This document shows, piece after piece, positions 1 through 8,402 of a stretch of 30,393 bases of DNA. A program made the position numbers and the translations under genes. Within the stretch, counting starts at the first letter, position 1, and each line of letters begins with the position of its first letter. The notes under the pieces were generated by a model, which was not told the origin of the DNA, searched no databases, and saw nothing but the letters and a program-made list of their open reading frames with translations. Source of the DNA: a virus; IMG/VR virus record IMGVR_UViG_3300029989_000117, positions 1 through 30,393 of that record, one strand, 5' to 3'.

Positions 1-234
1 TTAGGAGATGTATTCGTTAGGGGGTACTATCACGAGGTTCGCAATTATGGGATGGGAGGTTACGGTAAGATTCCATTCTCCCACCACTTCTTTAATGAGG
101 ATGACGTGGAGATTTGCTATTACTGTGATGACCTTGTGCCACTTTGCGGAATGGTTGTTCTCCCTACTCTAAGAGAGTGGTCACCAGAATTTAAGTGTCA
201 CCCTAGCTATTCCCCACTAAGAAGTATAAAATAA
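1..234 (+). CDS. Hypothetical protein, 5' end outside window
   Basis: The frame is open from the first base of the window and ends at a TAA at 232-234, so this is the last 77 residues of a longer protein. An internal ATG at 52 exists, but the frame reads through upstream of it, so I treat the gene as truncated by the window edge. The fragment has a CYYC pair followed by a third Cys ten residues later, which may belong to a metal-binding site, but the pattern is incomplete. The stop overlaps the ATG of the helicase gene by one base (TAATG), which suggests translational coupling. No family recognised. Confidence 0.6.
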   Translation, partial: LGDVFVRGYYHEVRNYGMGGYGKIPFSHHFFNEDDVEICYYCDDLVPLCGMVVLPTLREWSPEFKCHPSYSPLRSIK

Positions 235-1505
235 TGACAACCGGCGAACTATTATTGGTAGCGTGTGTAAAACGCGGAGACCAAAAAATCTTATCAGTTA
301 TCCAGAAGAAATGGCTCGATGGTTCTGAGGTTGTACAACACCATTTCATAATGGAGTACTTCCGAGAGCATGGAGAGTTGATTGGTGCTGCAGCTTTTTG
401 CGAAAAATTTGGACTTGACATTAAGGGTGTCGATGCCAGACCTACTTATTACTTGAATGAAGTAAAGGAGAGGTTTATCTTTGCCACCCTATCTGAGAAA
501 ATCCCCAAACTTATCCGTAGTATAAAAGCTGCGCCAAGGGAAACACTTTTGGAACTGCAAGGAGTTATTTCCTCACTCGCAGTAGATGCAATCGAAAGTA
601 AGGATATTCTTTACTCCGAAGATTCTGATTTGCGTAAACGTGATTACGAAGAGAGAATGAAATCGTTGGGGGTAACCTATCTTAGTATGGGTGCTGATGA
701 TATGGATTCAGTTTTCTATGGATACCGAAAACAAGACTTAATCACTATTGGTGGTAGAGCTGGTCAAGGTAAGTCGTGGCTACTGGTATTCCTTACTTTT
801 CTGTTGGAGCAAGTCTTGAAACGCAGAGCTGAACTGGGGGATGATTTTGGGGACATACTATTTATAACGAATGAAATGGGGGAAGAAGAAATCAAGGAGC
901 GTATTGACTGCTTGAAATTCGGGCTTCCCTATGAAGCGTTTATGAAAGGGACACTTACCTCTCGACAACAACGGAGGTACTACAAGGGACTTGATGCCAT
1001 GAAAACTGAGAAGTCAAAAATACGTATCGTGTATAGCTGTCAAACTATTGATGAACTATCTACACTGATTGGGTTGTATAGACCCGCTGCCGTTTTTATT
1101 GACGGCTCGTATTTGATGGAAGGTAAAATGGCTGAGAGTTGGGAAAAAATTGTGTTTATAACGCGTAACCTAAAACGGTTGGCGAAAGGATTCAAAGTTC
1201 CTATTATAAATACAACTCAAATGAAAAGGGGAACTGGTAAAGGTTCAAGTAAGGGAACGCTTGATGGTCAAGATGACTTCGCTTACTCTGGATCGTATGC
1301 ACAAGATTCGGATATTGCTTTTCGAATGTTCCAGGACCCAGATATGAAATTTCACGATTTGGTTGGTGTGGAGGTAGTAAAGGGTAGACGTGTTGTTGCG
1401 GGTACTACAATTATTTTCCAGAACGACCTTACTAATATGAACCATTCACTAACACTACCGGCAGATGGGACACTCGGAGAACCAGAGAGAACAGTCGACA
1501 TTTAA
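234..1505 (+). CDS. DnaB-like replicative DNA helicase
   Basis: A 423-residue protein with a RecA/DnaB-type ATPase core. Walker A is GGRAGQGKS at about residues 173-181, and Walker B is the hydrophobic strand ending VFID near residue 290. The later segment VPIINTTQMKR matches the DnaB strand that ends in a Gln sensor. The N-terminal part (about 1-140) is helical and shorter than bacterial DnaB, as in T4 gp41-like phage helicases. It would form a hexamer that unwinds DNA ahead of the fork and load with the primase encoded at 3869. It is the first complete gene of the replication module. The end overlaps the possible start of the next gene. Helicase assignment is firm; subfamily is not. Confidence 0.88.
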   Translation: MTTGELLLVACVKRGDQKILSVIQKKWLDGSEVVQHHFIMEYFREHGELIGAAAFCEKFGLDIKGVDARPTYYLNEVKERFIFATLSEKIPKLIRSIKAAPRETLLELQGVISSLAVDAIESKDILYSEDSDLRKRDYEERMKSLGVTYLSMGADDMDSVFYGYRKQDLITIGGRAGQGKSWLLVFLTFLLEQVLKRRAELGDDFGDILFITNEMGEEEIKERIDCLKFGLPYEAFMKGTLTSRQQRRYYKGLDAMKTEKSKIRIVYSCQTIDELSTLIGLYRPAAVFIDGSYLMEGKMAESWEKIVFITRNLKRLAKGFKVPIINTTQMKRGTGKGSSKGTLDGQDDFAYSGSYAQDSDIAFRMFQDPDMKFHDLVGVEVVKGRRVVAGTTIIFQNDLTNMNHSLTLPADGTLGEPERTVDI

Positions 1506-1845
1506 TTTCGTCCCCATTGTAGGGATGGGCACTGTTCGAAAATTTGATGGTACTGTGATGGACACAATGGTGTTCGGATACTTTAAGATGTACAACTGGT
1601 GGTTTATTGTAAACCAAGATGTAGATATACCAGAGGGGTTTCGCGTAAGTGAGGCGTCCACTGGATGTCAGTTGAACCAATCTTGCTACGATGAGATTGA
1701 GTATTGCTTGGAGTGCTCACTAAAGTTTATCAATGAGAAGAAACTATTTTTAGCCACAATCATTGGGAACACTCTAGTTGAACACCAAGAGAATTTACTT
1801 CGGAGAAATCTCGCTCCATTTTCAGAAACACTTTCAATCATATAA
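1465..1845 (+). CDS. Hypothetical protein
   Basis: A frame of 126 residues. The ATG at 1465 lies 41 nt inside the helicase gene; a second in-frame ATG at 1525 would give 106 residues with a short gap after the helicase stop, and may be the true start. The protein is rich in aromatic residues around its middle (a KMYNWWF stretch) and has four Cys (in CQLNQSC and CLEC), which could bind metal, although the spacing does not match a zinc ribbon I know. No signal peptide or membrane segment. It lies between the helicase and a membrane protein, in the same direction. Function unknown. Confidence 0.6.
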   Translation: MGHSENQREQSTFNFVPIVGMGTVRKFDGTVMDTMVFGYFKMYNWWFIVNQDVDIPEGFRVSEASTGCQLNQSCYDEIEYCLECSLKFINEKKLFLATIIGNTLVEHQENLLRRNLAPFSETLSII

Positions 1846-1847
1846 TT

Positions 1848-2264
1848 ATGTGGAAAAAACTCAAACTATTTGCAGACTTCATTTTTACTTGGGGGCTGCT
1901 TGTTTTATTTGTTGGCGGTCTCGGTTGGTGGTTGTTCCGACCGTATGGAGGAGTTGCTGAAATACTGTTTCTCGCTCGTTCTGCCGTGCTTTTACTTGCT
2001 GTCAGTGCATTTGCACAAATGCGGTTGTATAACGCTATAGTCGCAAATACACGGTTCACAATTAAGCTCCGTGAAGCATTGCTTAAAATGCAACAAAGCC
2101 TACCGACACTGGAAAGAATTTTGCGGACAACCACTAATGCATTAGGATCTACCAGTACGTCACTTGACAGACTTGAAAAATCGGTAGAAAAATCCTCCAA
2201 AGATGTTGTAAACTCTGCGGAGAATGTAAGTAAGAAAATAAACGAACTAATCAATAAAGCATAA
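1848..2264 (+). CDS. Small membrane protein with C-terminal coiled coil
   Basis: A 138-residue protein with two hydrophobic segments at about residues 9-31 and 36-57, separated by a short turn containing Arg and Pro, so a helical hairpin in the inner membrane is likely. The rest (about 65-138) is a charged, Ser/Thr/Leu-rich helix with heptad-like spacing, ending in a run resembling the coiled-coil tails of DUF948-like or chemoreceptor-like proteins. It starts at an ATG two bases after the previous stop and its TAA overlaps the thymidylate synthase ATG (TAATG). It could anchor a replication or host-takeover complex at the membrane, or be a lysis protein; neither is shown by the sequence. Confidence 0.7.
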   Translation: MWKKLKLFADFIFTWGLLVLFVGGLGWWLFRPYGGVAEILFLARSAVLLLAVSAFAQMRLYNAIVANTRFTIKLREALLKMQQSLPTLERILRTTTNALGSTSTSLDRLEKSVEKSSKDVVNSAENVSKKINELINKA

Positions 2265-3418
2265 TGGAACAGTATTTAAAACTTGCCAGAAAGATTTTGA
2301 CTGAGGGTGTTGTAAAAGAAAGTGGACGTGCCAACATGCCACCTACACAAGGTATCTCATTTGGGCACATTGAAATGGATTTGCGAAAAGGCTTTCCATT
2401 GCTTACCACGAAAAAAATGTTCTGGAAAGGAATTATCCACGAACTACTTTGGTTTTTACGTGGCGACACCAATATAAAATATTTGGTGGACAACAAGGTG
2501 AACGTTTGGAATAAGGACGCGTATGGTTGGTACAAAACTTTTGCCGAGGACAATGGAGGTCTGGAACAAAATGGTATTCTAAAGGATAACGGAGATGGTA
2601 CGCTCAGTATGTACAACCGTGAAGAATTTGTGGAAGCTGTCCGCAACACTCCCGCAGATAAGTTACCTACTTATGTAATCGGGGTTGACTTGAGGGAAAA
2701 ACACCACGGAGCTACTCATTATAAACTCGGTGACTTGGGTAAAGTCTACGGACACCAGTGGAGAAATCAAAACGGAGTTGACCAAATTGCGGGTGTAGTA
2801 AAAAGTCTGCAAGAAAATCCGTATTCTCGCTATCATATTATTGATGGTTGGAACAAAGCTGATTTTTCCGAAATGGCTCTCCCTCCTTGCCATTTATTGT
2901 ACCAGTTTACCGTAGCTCCATTGACTACTGAAGAACGGTTATCCTACATGAGAAGTATGACAGATGAAGAACTTGTTTTCCCTACTGAGACGCTTCTCCA
3001 AAATGTTAGTGAGGGTATCACGAAGATACTGGACACGAATGATGTTCCCAAATTTTATTTGGACTTGAACATGTATCAACGTAGCTGTGACACACTTTTG
3101 GGTGTGCCATTCAACATAGCCTCCATGTCTGCTATGATACAAATTTTCGCGGAGGTAAGTAATATGATACCACGTAAGGCAAACTGGATCGGTGGAGATA
3201 CTCATATTTATGTACCACATATTCCTATAGTAAGACAACAGCTTGCGAGGTCTCCGGGTGACTTACCTACTCTTGTGATAAGCAGAGAGCTCTACACGCT
3301 ACAAGATATTTTGCAGTTGTCTATTGATGACTTTGAATTGAAAGGGTATGTGTCGCAGGATAAACTGGACGGTAAGTTGTATACTGGTTTGAAAGAGGAC
3401 TGGGGAGATGACGAGTAA
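2264..3418 (+). CDS. thyA: Thymidylate synthase with two insertions
   Basis: ThyA converts dUMP to dTMP using methylene-tetrahydrofolate. Signatures in order: FPLLTTKK near residue 44, VYGHQWR near 161, LPPCH with the catalytic Cys at 209, YQRSCDTLLGVPFNIAS at 271-287 and DTHIYVPH near 312. The Asn of PFNIAS (residue 284) is the residue that selects dUMP; dCMP hydroxymethylases have Asp there, so this is not one. At 384 residues it is much longer than the usual ~264, because of an insert at about 95-155 (before VYGHQWR) and another at about 218-266 (between the catalytic strand and YQRSCD). The phosphate-binding SRR motif reads SRY. It overlaps the next gene by 11 nt. Confidence 0.95.
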   Translation: MEQYLKLARKILTEGVVKESGRANMPPTQGISFGHIEMDLRKGFPLLTTKKMFWKGIIHELLWFLRGDTNIKYLVDNKVNVWNKDAYGWYKTFAEDNGGLEQNGILKDNGDGTLSMYNREEFVEAVRNTPADKLPTYVIGVDLREKHHGATHYKLGDLGKVYGHQWRNQNGVDQIAGVVKSLQENPYSRYHIIDGWNKADFSEMALPPCHLLYQFTVAPLTTEERLSYMRSMTDEELVFPTETLLQNVSEGITKILDTNDVPKFYLDLNMYQRSCDTLLGVPFNIASMSAMIQIFAEVSNMIPRKANWIGGDTHIYVPHIPIVRQQLARSPGDLPTLVISRELYTLQDILQLSIDDFELKGYVSQDKLDGKLYTGLKEDWGDDE

Positions 3419-3866
3419 CGAGGAGAAACCAATACTTCAAGCGTGTGAGCCATTCCTCGAAAATTTGTGGCGGTGGAAAGTTGGTATTCCAGAAATTCCA
3501 GTCAATATAGAAACCATTGGTGCAAAAATCAATGAATATCGGCAGGAAGAGCTTCTGAAAATTAAAGAGGCTGCGTGGAATAAACAATATGACTCGCTAC
3601 GAGAAACAGAATGGTCACCCACGTTTGAAGAACTTATGAGGCACCGACTGATAATGGGTTCGTTCCGTTACGGTTTAATCGGTTCAGAGGGAAAACCAAA
3701 GTACGACAGAACTTCATCTTGCATGAAGAGGTTACAACGGTATCAAGAAACCGGCAATAAGGAGTACCTTGTTGATGTTGCCAATTTATGCTTAATGGAA
3801 TTTGTCGAGGGAGATGGTCACTTCGAAAGTATAGACGATGATAATGTACACTGTGAGATAAAATAG
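3408..3866 (+). CDS. Conserved phage-type protein of unknown function
   Basis: A 152-residue soluble protein. The second half has the pattern FEELMRHRL-x-MGSFRYG ... YDR ... MKRL-x-RY-x-x-TGNKEYLVDVANLCLMEF, followed by a short acidic tail with DDDN and His. I recall this arrangement (MG-x-x-RYG, then TGN-x-E-x-LVDVANL-x-L-EF) from uncharacterised phage and bacterial proteins, often near nucleotide-metabolism genes, but I cannot name a family or a reaction. The ATG at 3408 lies inside the end of thyA in another frame, so the two are probably translated together. Two bases separate its stop from the primase ATG. Confidence 0.7.
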   Translation: MTSNEEKPILQACEPFLENLWRWKVGIPEIPVNIETIGAKINEYRQEELLKIKEAAWNKQYDSLRETEWSPTFEELMRHRLIMGSFRYGLIGSEGKPKYDRTSSCMKRLQRYQETGNKEYLVDVANLCLMEFVEGDGHFESIDDDNVHCEIK

Positions 3867-3868
3867 TT

Positions 3869-4822
3869 ATGCCAGTAAAAAAGGGAAAAGGGCTGCTTTA
3901 CGTTTTAGACAAACATTCTCCACAACAAATGTCCAATGGGCAGATACGTATGGAATGCCCCTTTCGGGAAAACCATACAGATGGTAGTGGAGAGATGTCG
4001 TTTTTCCTAACCCCAGATATAAATGCGTACCATTGTTTTTCATGCAGAGCGCATGGCAGTATTATCAGACTTATCACCACACAATTTGGAGTAAACTATT
4101 TCGAGGCGGTAGAGATGGTACGACTGGGAGACTATACCCCAGAGAAACACGAGTTCGAGTTAGACATTATGTGGGACATTAAACCCCCGCAGTCTTTCTT
4201 GGATAGAGGTTTCTCTGAGGAGACTCTCAAACATTTTCGGTTAGGAGTTGCACAAATTGAAAAACCCGATGGGAGAGGAAAAACTGAATGGACAATTATA
4301 CCGTTCTTTTTTGATGGCGAACTGAAAGGGTATCAAAAACGGATTGATGGTAAAGACAGAATTGTGGTAAACTACAAAGGGTTTGACAAGTTCCACTACT
4401 TATACAATCTGGACACCTCTTACGATTATGTTATAGTTACGGAGGGATATTCTGACGTAATGAGACTTTACCAACATGGGTATAACTCTACAGCTGTACT
4501 CGGTGCTGATGCAAGTGACTGGCAAGCTAAGGAGATAAGTAAATTCGAAAATGTGTATCTGGCATTTGATAATGACGATGCAGGTAGACGTGCTACTGAG
4601 ATACTCTACCACCAGATTAAAAATTCCCCTTGCAAAATAAAAATAATTCCCTACACAACTAAAGACCCGGGAAGTTGCACATCTAAAAAAGAATGGTCGC
4701 GTGCGTTTAATTCTGCTACAAGTTACATGGAGTATTCTATGGAGATGAGTATGGGATTCGATGACTACCTTGATATGAAAGAGCAAGTACTTAAAGATTT
4801 AGAAAAACGGAAACACTTATGA
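3869..4822 (+). CDS. DnaG-type DNA primase
   Basis: Synthesises RNA primers for lagging-strand synthesis. Residues 30-59 form a Cys/His zinc finger (C30, H36, C56, C59) like the DnaG/T7 gp4 template-recognition finger. A TOPRIM domain follows: the EGYSD motif near residue 190 carries the catalytic Glu, and the AFDNDDAGRRA segment near 230 carries the Asp residues that bind magnesium. At 317 residues it is a compact primase without a helicase-binding tail or a fused helicase, so it probably works with the DnaB-like protein at 234. The stop overlaps the next ATG in an ATGA junction. Confidence 0.93.
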   Translation: MPVKKGKGLLYVLDKHSPQQMSNGQIRMECPFRENHTDGSGEMSFFLTPDINAYHCFSCRAHGSIIRLITTQFGVNYFEAVEMVRLGDYTPEKHEFELDIMWDIKPPQSFLDRGFSEETLKHFRLGVAQIEKPDGRGKTEWTIIPFFFDGELKGYQKRIDGKDRIVVNYKGFDKFHYLYNLDTSYDYVIVTEGYSDVMRLYQHGYNSTAVLGADASDWQAKEISKFENVYLAFDNDDAGRRATEILYHQIKNSPCKIKIIPYTTKDPGSCTSKKEWSRAFNSATSYMEYSMEMSMGFDDYLDMKEQVLKDLEKRKHL

Positions 4823-5592
4823 AAATGGTTCAACGATATTCAGCGGAACATTTAGAAGTTTGTACTATGGAGTACCCCGCTTCTGAAGGAGTATACGAAG
4901 CTGAAATAAAAGAGGTGTTCGACTCTTTTGCAAAAGAATACCCAAACAGAGCTCTTATAACTGCCCTTATTTTAGAGGGAGATACCTATCCCCATAGTGA
5001 GCTTACACGATTGAGGAGAATAGTCGAAACTCCTATTAGACAGCTGTGGACGTATGGGCCAACTTACAACAAGGATGAACTTATCAGAGCTGCAAAACTA
5101 ACATTCCCCGCGTACGATGAAGATTCTGACCCAATAATTGAAGAAGAACCTCCTAAGAAGTTTTGGATGGGGATTGACCCCGCCAGTGGCCCAGACTTTT
5201 CTGCTCTTCGGTTAGACTACCCAACAGACGCTCTTGATGCTATGACAGATTCCTTCCGTAAGATGGGAGATGCGATGAAAATTCCTCCAGTAATGGGAGG
5301 TCTGAGGGAGTCCCTAAGAGAGTGGGAAGGAGGAGGTCTTATGAGTGGACGTATGGTAAGCCGAAGTCGCGATATACCTTTATGTGAAGATATTGACGTA
5401 TCTTTTATGGTCAGTCATAGGGCTGAGGGTATTCCTATCGAAGAGGTAAAAAGGAGGCTGTGCCATGCGATTGCTGATGAACTATTTAAGAGGGGAAATC
5501 TACGAGTTGAGGCTACTAAAGAGATGGACTCTCCCCACACTCCATACGGAAGTACACAGTACACCGCTAGGGTGCAGATACTCATTAAGTGA
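4819..5592 (+). CDS. Hypothetical protein
   Basis: A 257-residue soluble protein that I do not recognise. It overlaps the primase stop by four bases (ATGA). The N-terminal ~90 residues look helical; a more acidic segment around 100-115 precedes the sequence WMGIDPASGPDFSAL (about 116-130), which resembles no nucleotide-binding motif I can name. The middle (about 140-185) is Met/Gly/Arg-rich and probably flexible. The C-terminal 75 residues look like a folded alpha/beta unit. I tested it as a possible QueD because that enzyme is missing here, but there is no Cys/His zinc pattern. Position between primase and single-strand binding protein suggests a replication role, by context only. Confidence 0.7.
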   Translation: MKMVQRYSAEHLEVCTMEYPASEGVYEAEIKEVFDSFAKEYPNRALITALILEGDTYPHSELTRLRRIVETPIRQLWTYGPTYNKDELIRAAKLTFPAYDEDSDPIIEEEPPKKFWMGIDPASGPDFSALRLDYPTDALDAMTDSFRKMGDAMKIPPVMGGLRESLREWEGGGLMSGRMVSRSRDIPLCEDIDVSFMVSHRAEGIPIEEVKRRLCHAIADELFKRGNLRVEATKEMDSPHTPYGSTQYTARVQILIK

Positions 5593-5631
5593 TTTGGAAC
5601 TTATAAAAAATTGTTGTATATTCAACATGTT
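5593..5631 (+). promoter_or_regulatory. Bacteroidota-type promoter P1 (long -33 motif)
   Basis: TTTGGAACTT at 5593-5602 contains the -33 TTG (5594-5596); a 20-nt spacer leads to TATATTCA at 5617-5624, close to the TAnnTTTG -7 box. The start of transcription would be near 5630, giving a leader of about 50 nt before the ATG at 5682. The same TTTGGAACTT plus 20-nt spacer recurs at 12543 and 26596. Confidence 0.7.
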
Positions 5632-5681
5632 ATCAAAGTAAATTAAACCGGCAATACAATGCCATTAAAACAAAAAAGGTT

Positions 5682-6344
5682 ATGCCTAGAAAAGAAGACG
5701 ACGAGGATGTAAGACCGTCAAGAAGAAGTGGTGCAAAAAGTTCTAAAGAACAAGGTTGGGGTGCTGTTGTAAAACGACAAACCGAGATTGCAGAGGCTAA
5801 GGACGAAGCAGAAAATGCTGTCCGTGATTTTTGGTTGGCAGCAGATGAGTCTGCTATTGTGCAGTTCATGCAAGATGAACCATACTGCTATGATGCACAC
5901 ACTGTAAAAGACAAACGTGGGAAATGGACAACCGTTCCATGCCAACTGGCTACGAAGAAACATTGTGTATTGTGTACCGAGGGCTCAAAACAAACTTGGA
6001 AAGCAGCATTCATTGTTCTTGATTACCGTGGAACATGGGACAGTGAAAAGAAAAAGTTCAAACACGACAAACCAGTTATTAAAATCTGGAAAGTTGGGGC
6101 TACTATTGCTAACCAGTTGAAACAGCAAATGGACAAACGTAAAAAGGACTTGTCCGAACTTATGTTTGAGGTTACTCGCTCTGGCGAAGGAAAAAGTGCC
6201 ACGTACAATTTCGAACCGGCCTTTGATAAGGATGACGAAAAAATGCTCCCTATGAAGTGGAAAGAAAAATTCGTTTCCGCTGAAGACCTTTGTCAACCGC
6301 TTACTGAGGAAGAGATTGATAACTTAGGACTGGTTGTTTCGTAA
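5682..6344 (+). CDS. Probable single-stranded DNA-binding protein
   Basis: A 220-residue protein with a charged, flexible N-terminus (about 1-40), a core that begins FWLAADESAIVQFMQDEP, a likely zinc site with C at about 87 and the CVLC pair near 95-98, and a beta-rich second half with a V-x-D-YRG and a KIWKVG strand. This layout matches what I recall of phage ssDNA-binding proteins with a zinc ribbon beside family A polymerases. The C-terminus is Glu/Asp-rich but ends VVS, so it lacks the short acidic tail of gp32/gp2.5. It is the first gene after promoter P1, fitting a highly expressed SSB, and its TAA overlaps the polymerase ATG (TAATG). Confidence 0.65.
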   Translation: MPRKEDDEDVRPSRRSGAKSSKEQGWGAVVKRQTEIAEAKDEAENAVRDFWLAADESAIVQFMQDEPYCYDAHTVKDKRGKWTTVPCQLATKKHCVLCTEGSKQTWKAAFIVLDYRGTWDSEKKKFKHDKPVIKIWKVGATIANQLKQQMDKRKKDLSELMFEVTRSGEGKSATYNFEPAFDKDDEKMLPMKWKEKFVSAEDLCQPLTEEEIDNLGLVVS

Positions 6345-8191
6345 TGGTTATATTACCAGTATTTTCTGGACACGTAGAGCTCCTAGAGAGTGTTAGTGAG
6401 GTATCTGCATTCTTTTCGAGTGTAGAGGATGACTCCTTACTGATATTTGACTGGGAGACTACGGGTCTTGAATATAACGCTCTCCCATTAGGTCTTGCTC
6501 TGTACACCAAAAAGAGAAACCCAGTTTTTGTTCCTGTAGATATTTTCTTTGAGAAAGGAATACCTATGACCCCCATAAGAGATTTGTGTAACCAACATTT
6601 TAAAAGGTTACGGATGGTCGGACATAATACGAAGTTTGATGATATGATTTGCTACATGCAAGGTATCAGAGACTACGAGATCAATGCAGACACTCTTGTG
6701 ATGGTTCACTTAGTCAATCCCGATTTGGAGAAACAACTTGAGAAAAGGGTTTTTCTGGATTTTGGTTTCGCGAAGAAAACTTTCTCCGAAATTTGTGGAA
6801 AGAAGTGGGACAAAATAAACTGGGCTTCTGAGGGTGACGATTTGCTTGAATTACTGGCGGGTTACGCAGGGGAAGACGCTTATTGGGAGTATCGGTTGTA
6901 TGAAAAGTACTCTAAACTTATGGATGAAGATGCGTGGAGAGTTCACGACAAAATCGAAATTCCATTTGTACGAGTACTCAGAGATATGAAAATTCGTGGA
7001 GTTTTAATTGACGTAGACTTTCTCAATGAAATGGGAAAGGATGTACAAAAGAAACTTACGACCTATATAGATGATATTTACGAAGCTGCGGGTTGTGTGT
7101 TCAACATAAACTCCTCCAAACAGAAACAAGAAGTTTTCTTTGACCGTTTGAAGATGCCAGTAATATCAACTACAAAATCTGGGGGGAGAAGTACTGACGC
7201 TGCTACCATGGAAGAGTTAGCCGTACGTGGTTACCCTATAGGAACACTTATGGTTAGGTATTCTGAGTTGCAGAAATTAAATTCCGGGTATATCGTAGGT
7301 ATTCCTAATTTGGTAGATAGCCAGAATGTACTTCGTGGAGATATAAATTCTTGTGGTACAAAAACTGGCAGAGTTAGTGCCTCGAATCCGAATTTGCAAA
7401 ATCAACCAAATAACTACGAATTTCCAGTTAGAAAGGCTTTCATACCGAGACCAGGATATGCGTTTCTGAATTATGACTACTCACAGTTAGAGTTGCGTGT
7501 CATGGCTCACATGAGTAAGGACAAACACTTTACCGCATGTTTTAGGAATAACGAAGACCCACATGGTGACGTAGCAACTCGTTTGCATATTTCTCGAAAG
7601 GGTGCGAAAGTTGTAAACTTCGGGGTACTGTATGGAATGGGGCCCACAAAGTTAGCATACACTTTAGATATATCAGAGGCAGAGGCAAAGAAGATAATCA
7701 CAGTTGACTATATGGAAACGTATGATGGTTTCGCTCGTTGGAAAGCACAAACGGAACGATATGTTGTTGCTAATGGTTATGTGAAAAATCTTTTCGGTAG
7801 AGTTCGGAGACTCCCCGATGCAACCAGAGGAACTGGGGATAAGAAAAAGTACTACGGTGCATTGAGACGTTCTGTAAATACGATTATCCAAGGAACGGGT
7901 GCCGACATGGTGAAGTTAGCCATGATTAAGGCCTACCACCAGTACAGAAGAGAGAACCTCGATGCCTATCTAATTTTGCAGGTGCATGATGAGATTTTGG
8001 TAGAGGCTTCGTTGTCTGATATGCACAGAGCAGAACAGATTCTAATTGAGTGCATGGAGCAAGTAGTGAAACTGGATGTCCCTCTTTTAGTTGATGGTAA
8101 AATAATTTTGGACTGGTCGGAAATGAAAGACGACACCGCAGTTAGCTTACCTAAGAGATTTGATTATAGTGTTTATTCATCTTTATTATAA
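6344..8191 (+). CDS. polA: Family A DNA polymerase with 3'-5' exonuclease
   Basis: The replicative polymerase, 615 residues. Exonuclease motifs: Exo I FDWETTG (D36, E38), Exo II GHNTKFDD near 102, Exo III YAGEDAYWEY near 178. No 5'-3' exonuclease domain is present. Polymerase motifs: A is DYSQLELR near 378, B is RKGAKVVNFGVLYG near 418 and C is LQVHDEILVE near 546, so both catalytic Asp and the HDE signature are intact. Motif B has Phe at the sugar-selecting position, as in E. coli Pol I, rather than the Tyr of T7. It is coupled to the SSB gene by a one-base overlap. A T7-like holoenzyme partner is not apparent. Confidence 0.96.
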   Translation: MVILPVFSGHVELLESVSEVSAFFSSVEDDSLLIFDWETTGLEYNALPLGLALYTKKRNPVFVPVDIFFEKGIPMTPIRDLCNQHFKRLRMVGHNTKFDDMICYMQGIRDYEINADTLVMVHLVNPDLEKQLEKRVFLDFGFAKKTFSEICGKKWDKINWASEGDDLLELLAGYAGEDAYWEYRLYEKYSKLMDEDAWRVHDKIEIPFVRVLRDMKIRGVLIDVDFLNEMGKDVQKKLTTYIDDIYEAAGCVFNINSSKQKQEVFFDRLKMPVISTTKSGGRSTDAATMEELAVRGYPIGTLMVRYSELQKLNSGYIVGIPNLVDSQNVLRGDINSCGTKTGRVSASNPNLQNQPNNYEFPVRKAFIPRPGYAFLNYDYSQLELRVMAHMSKDKHFTACFRNNEDPHGDVATRLHISRKGAKVVNFGVLYGMGPTKLAYTLDISEAEAKKIITVDYMETYDGFARWKAQTERYVVANGYVKNLFGRVRRLPDATRGTGDKKKYYGALRRSVNTIIQGTGADMVKLAMIKAYHQYRRENLDAYLILQVHDEILVEASLSDMHRAEQILIECMEQVVKLDVPLLVDGKIILDWSEMKDDTAVSLPKRFDYSVYSSLL

Positions 8192-8195
8192 GATT

Positions 8196-8402
8196 ATGTT
8201 TATAAGAATTGGCCTTTCAAGAATTAAAATTTGTACCATCGGAGAGTACTCAAAAGGAACACTATCTCTACATACTCATAAGTGGTATTTAAAGATACAA
8301 GTCTCTGAGAAAGAGCGTTTGATACCGTTTGATACTGAAAAAGAATTGGACGATATGCTTTCATACCTTGATAAGGTTCTAAAAGTTCAGGAGGTAGGGT
8401 AA
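8196..8402 (+). CDS. Small hypothetical protein
   Basis: I chose the ATG at 8196, four bases after the polymerase stop, giving 68 residues; the frame is open upstream to 8160 but that would overlap the polymerase. The protein has alternating hydrophobic and charged residues (MFIRIGL, KWYLKIQV) followed by an acidic helix, so a small beta-sheet plus helix fold is likely. Its TAA abuts the RecA ATG directly. The sequence resembles no named family to me. The tight position between polymerase and recombinase supports a real gene. Confidence 0.6.
   Translation: MFIRIGLSRIKICTIGEYSKGTLSLHTHKWYLKIQVSEKERLIPFDTEKELDDMLSYLDKVLKVQEVG

Noticed and set aside
2264-3418. dCMP or dUMP hydroxymethylase instead of thymidylate synthase
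   Set aside because: Asn284 in PFNIAS excludes a dCMP enzyme. Hydroxymethylation of dUMP cannot be excluded by sequence, but no kinase for hydroxymethyl-dUMP is seen.
4819-5592. Candidate QueD, because that pathway step is missing
   Set aside because: No Cys/His zinc pattern or HGH motif of the QueD/6-pyruvoyltetrahydropterin synthase family is present.
5659-5712. A 17-codon frame in the leader of the SSB gene (possible upstream ORF)
   Set aside because: It overlaps the SSB start and has no conserved feature; the sequence alone does not show that it is translated.
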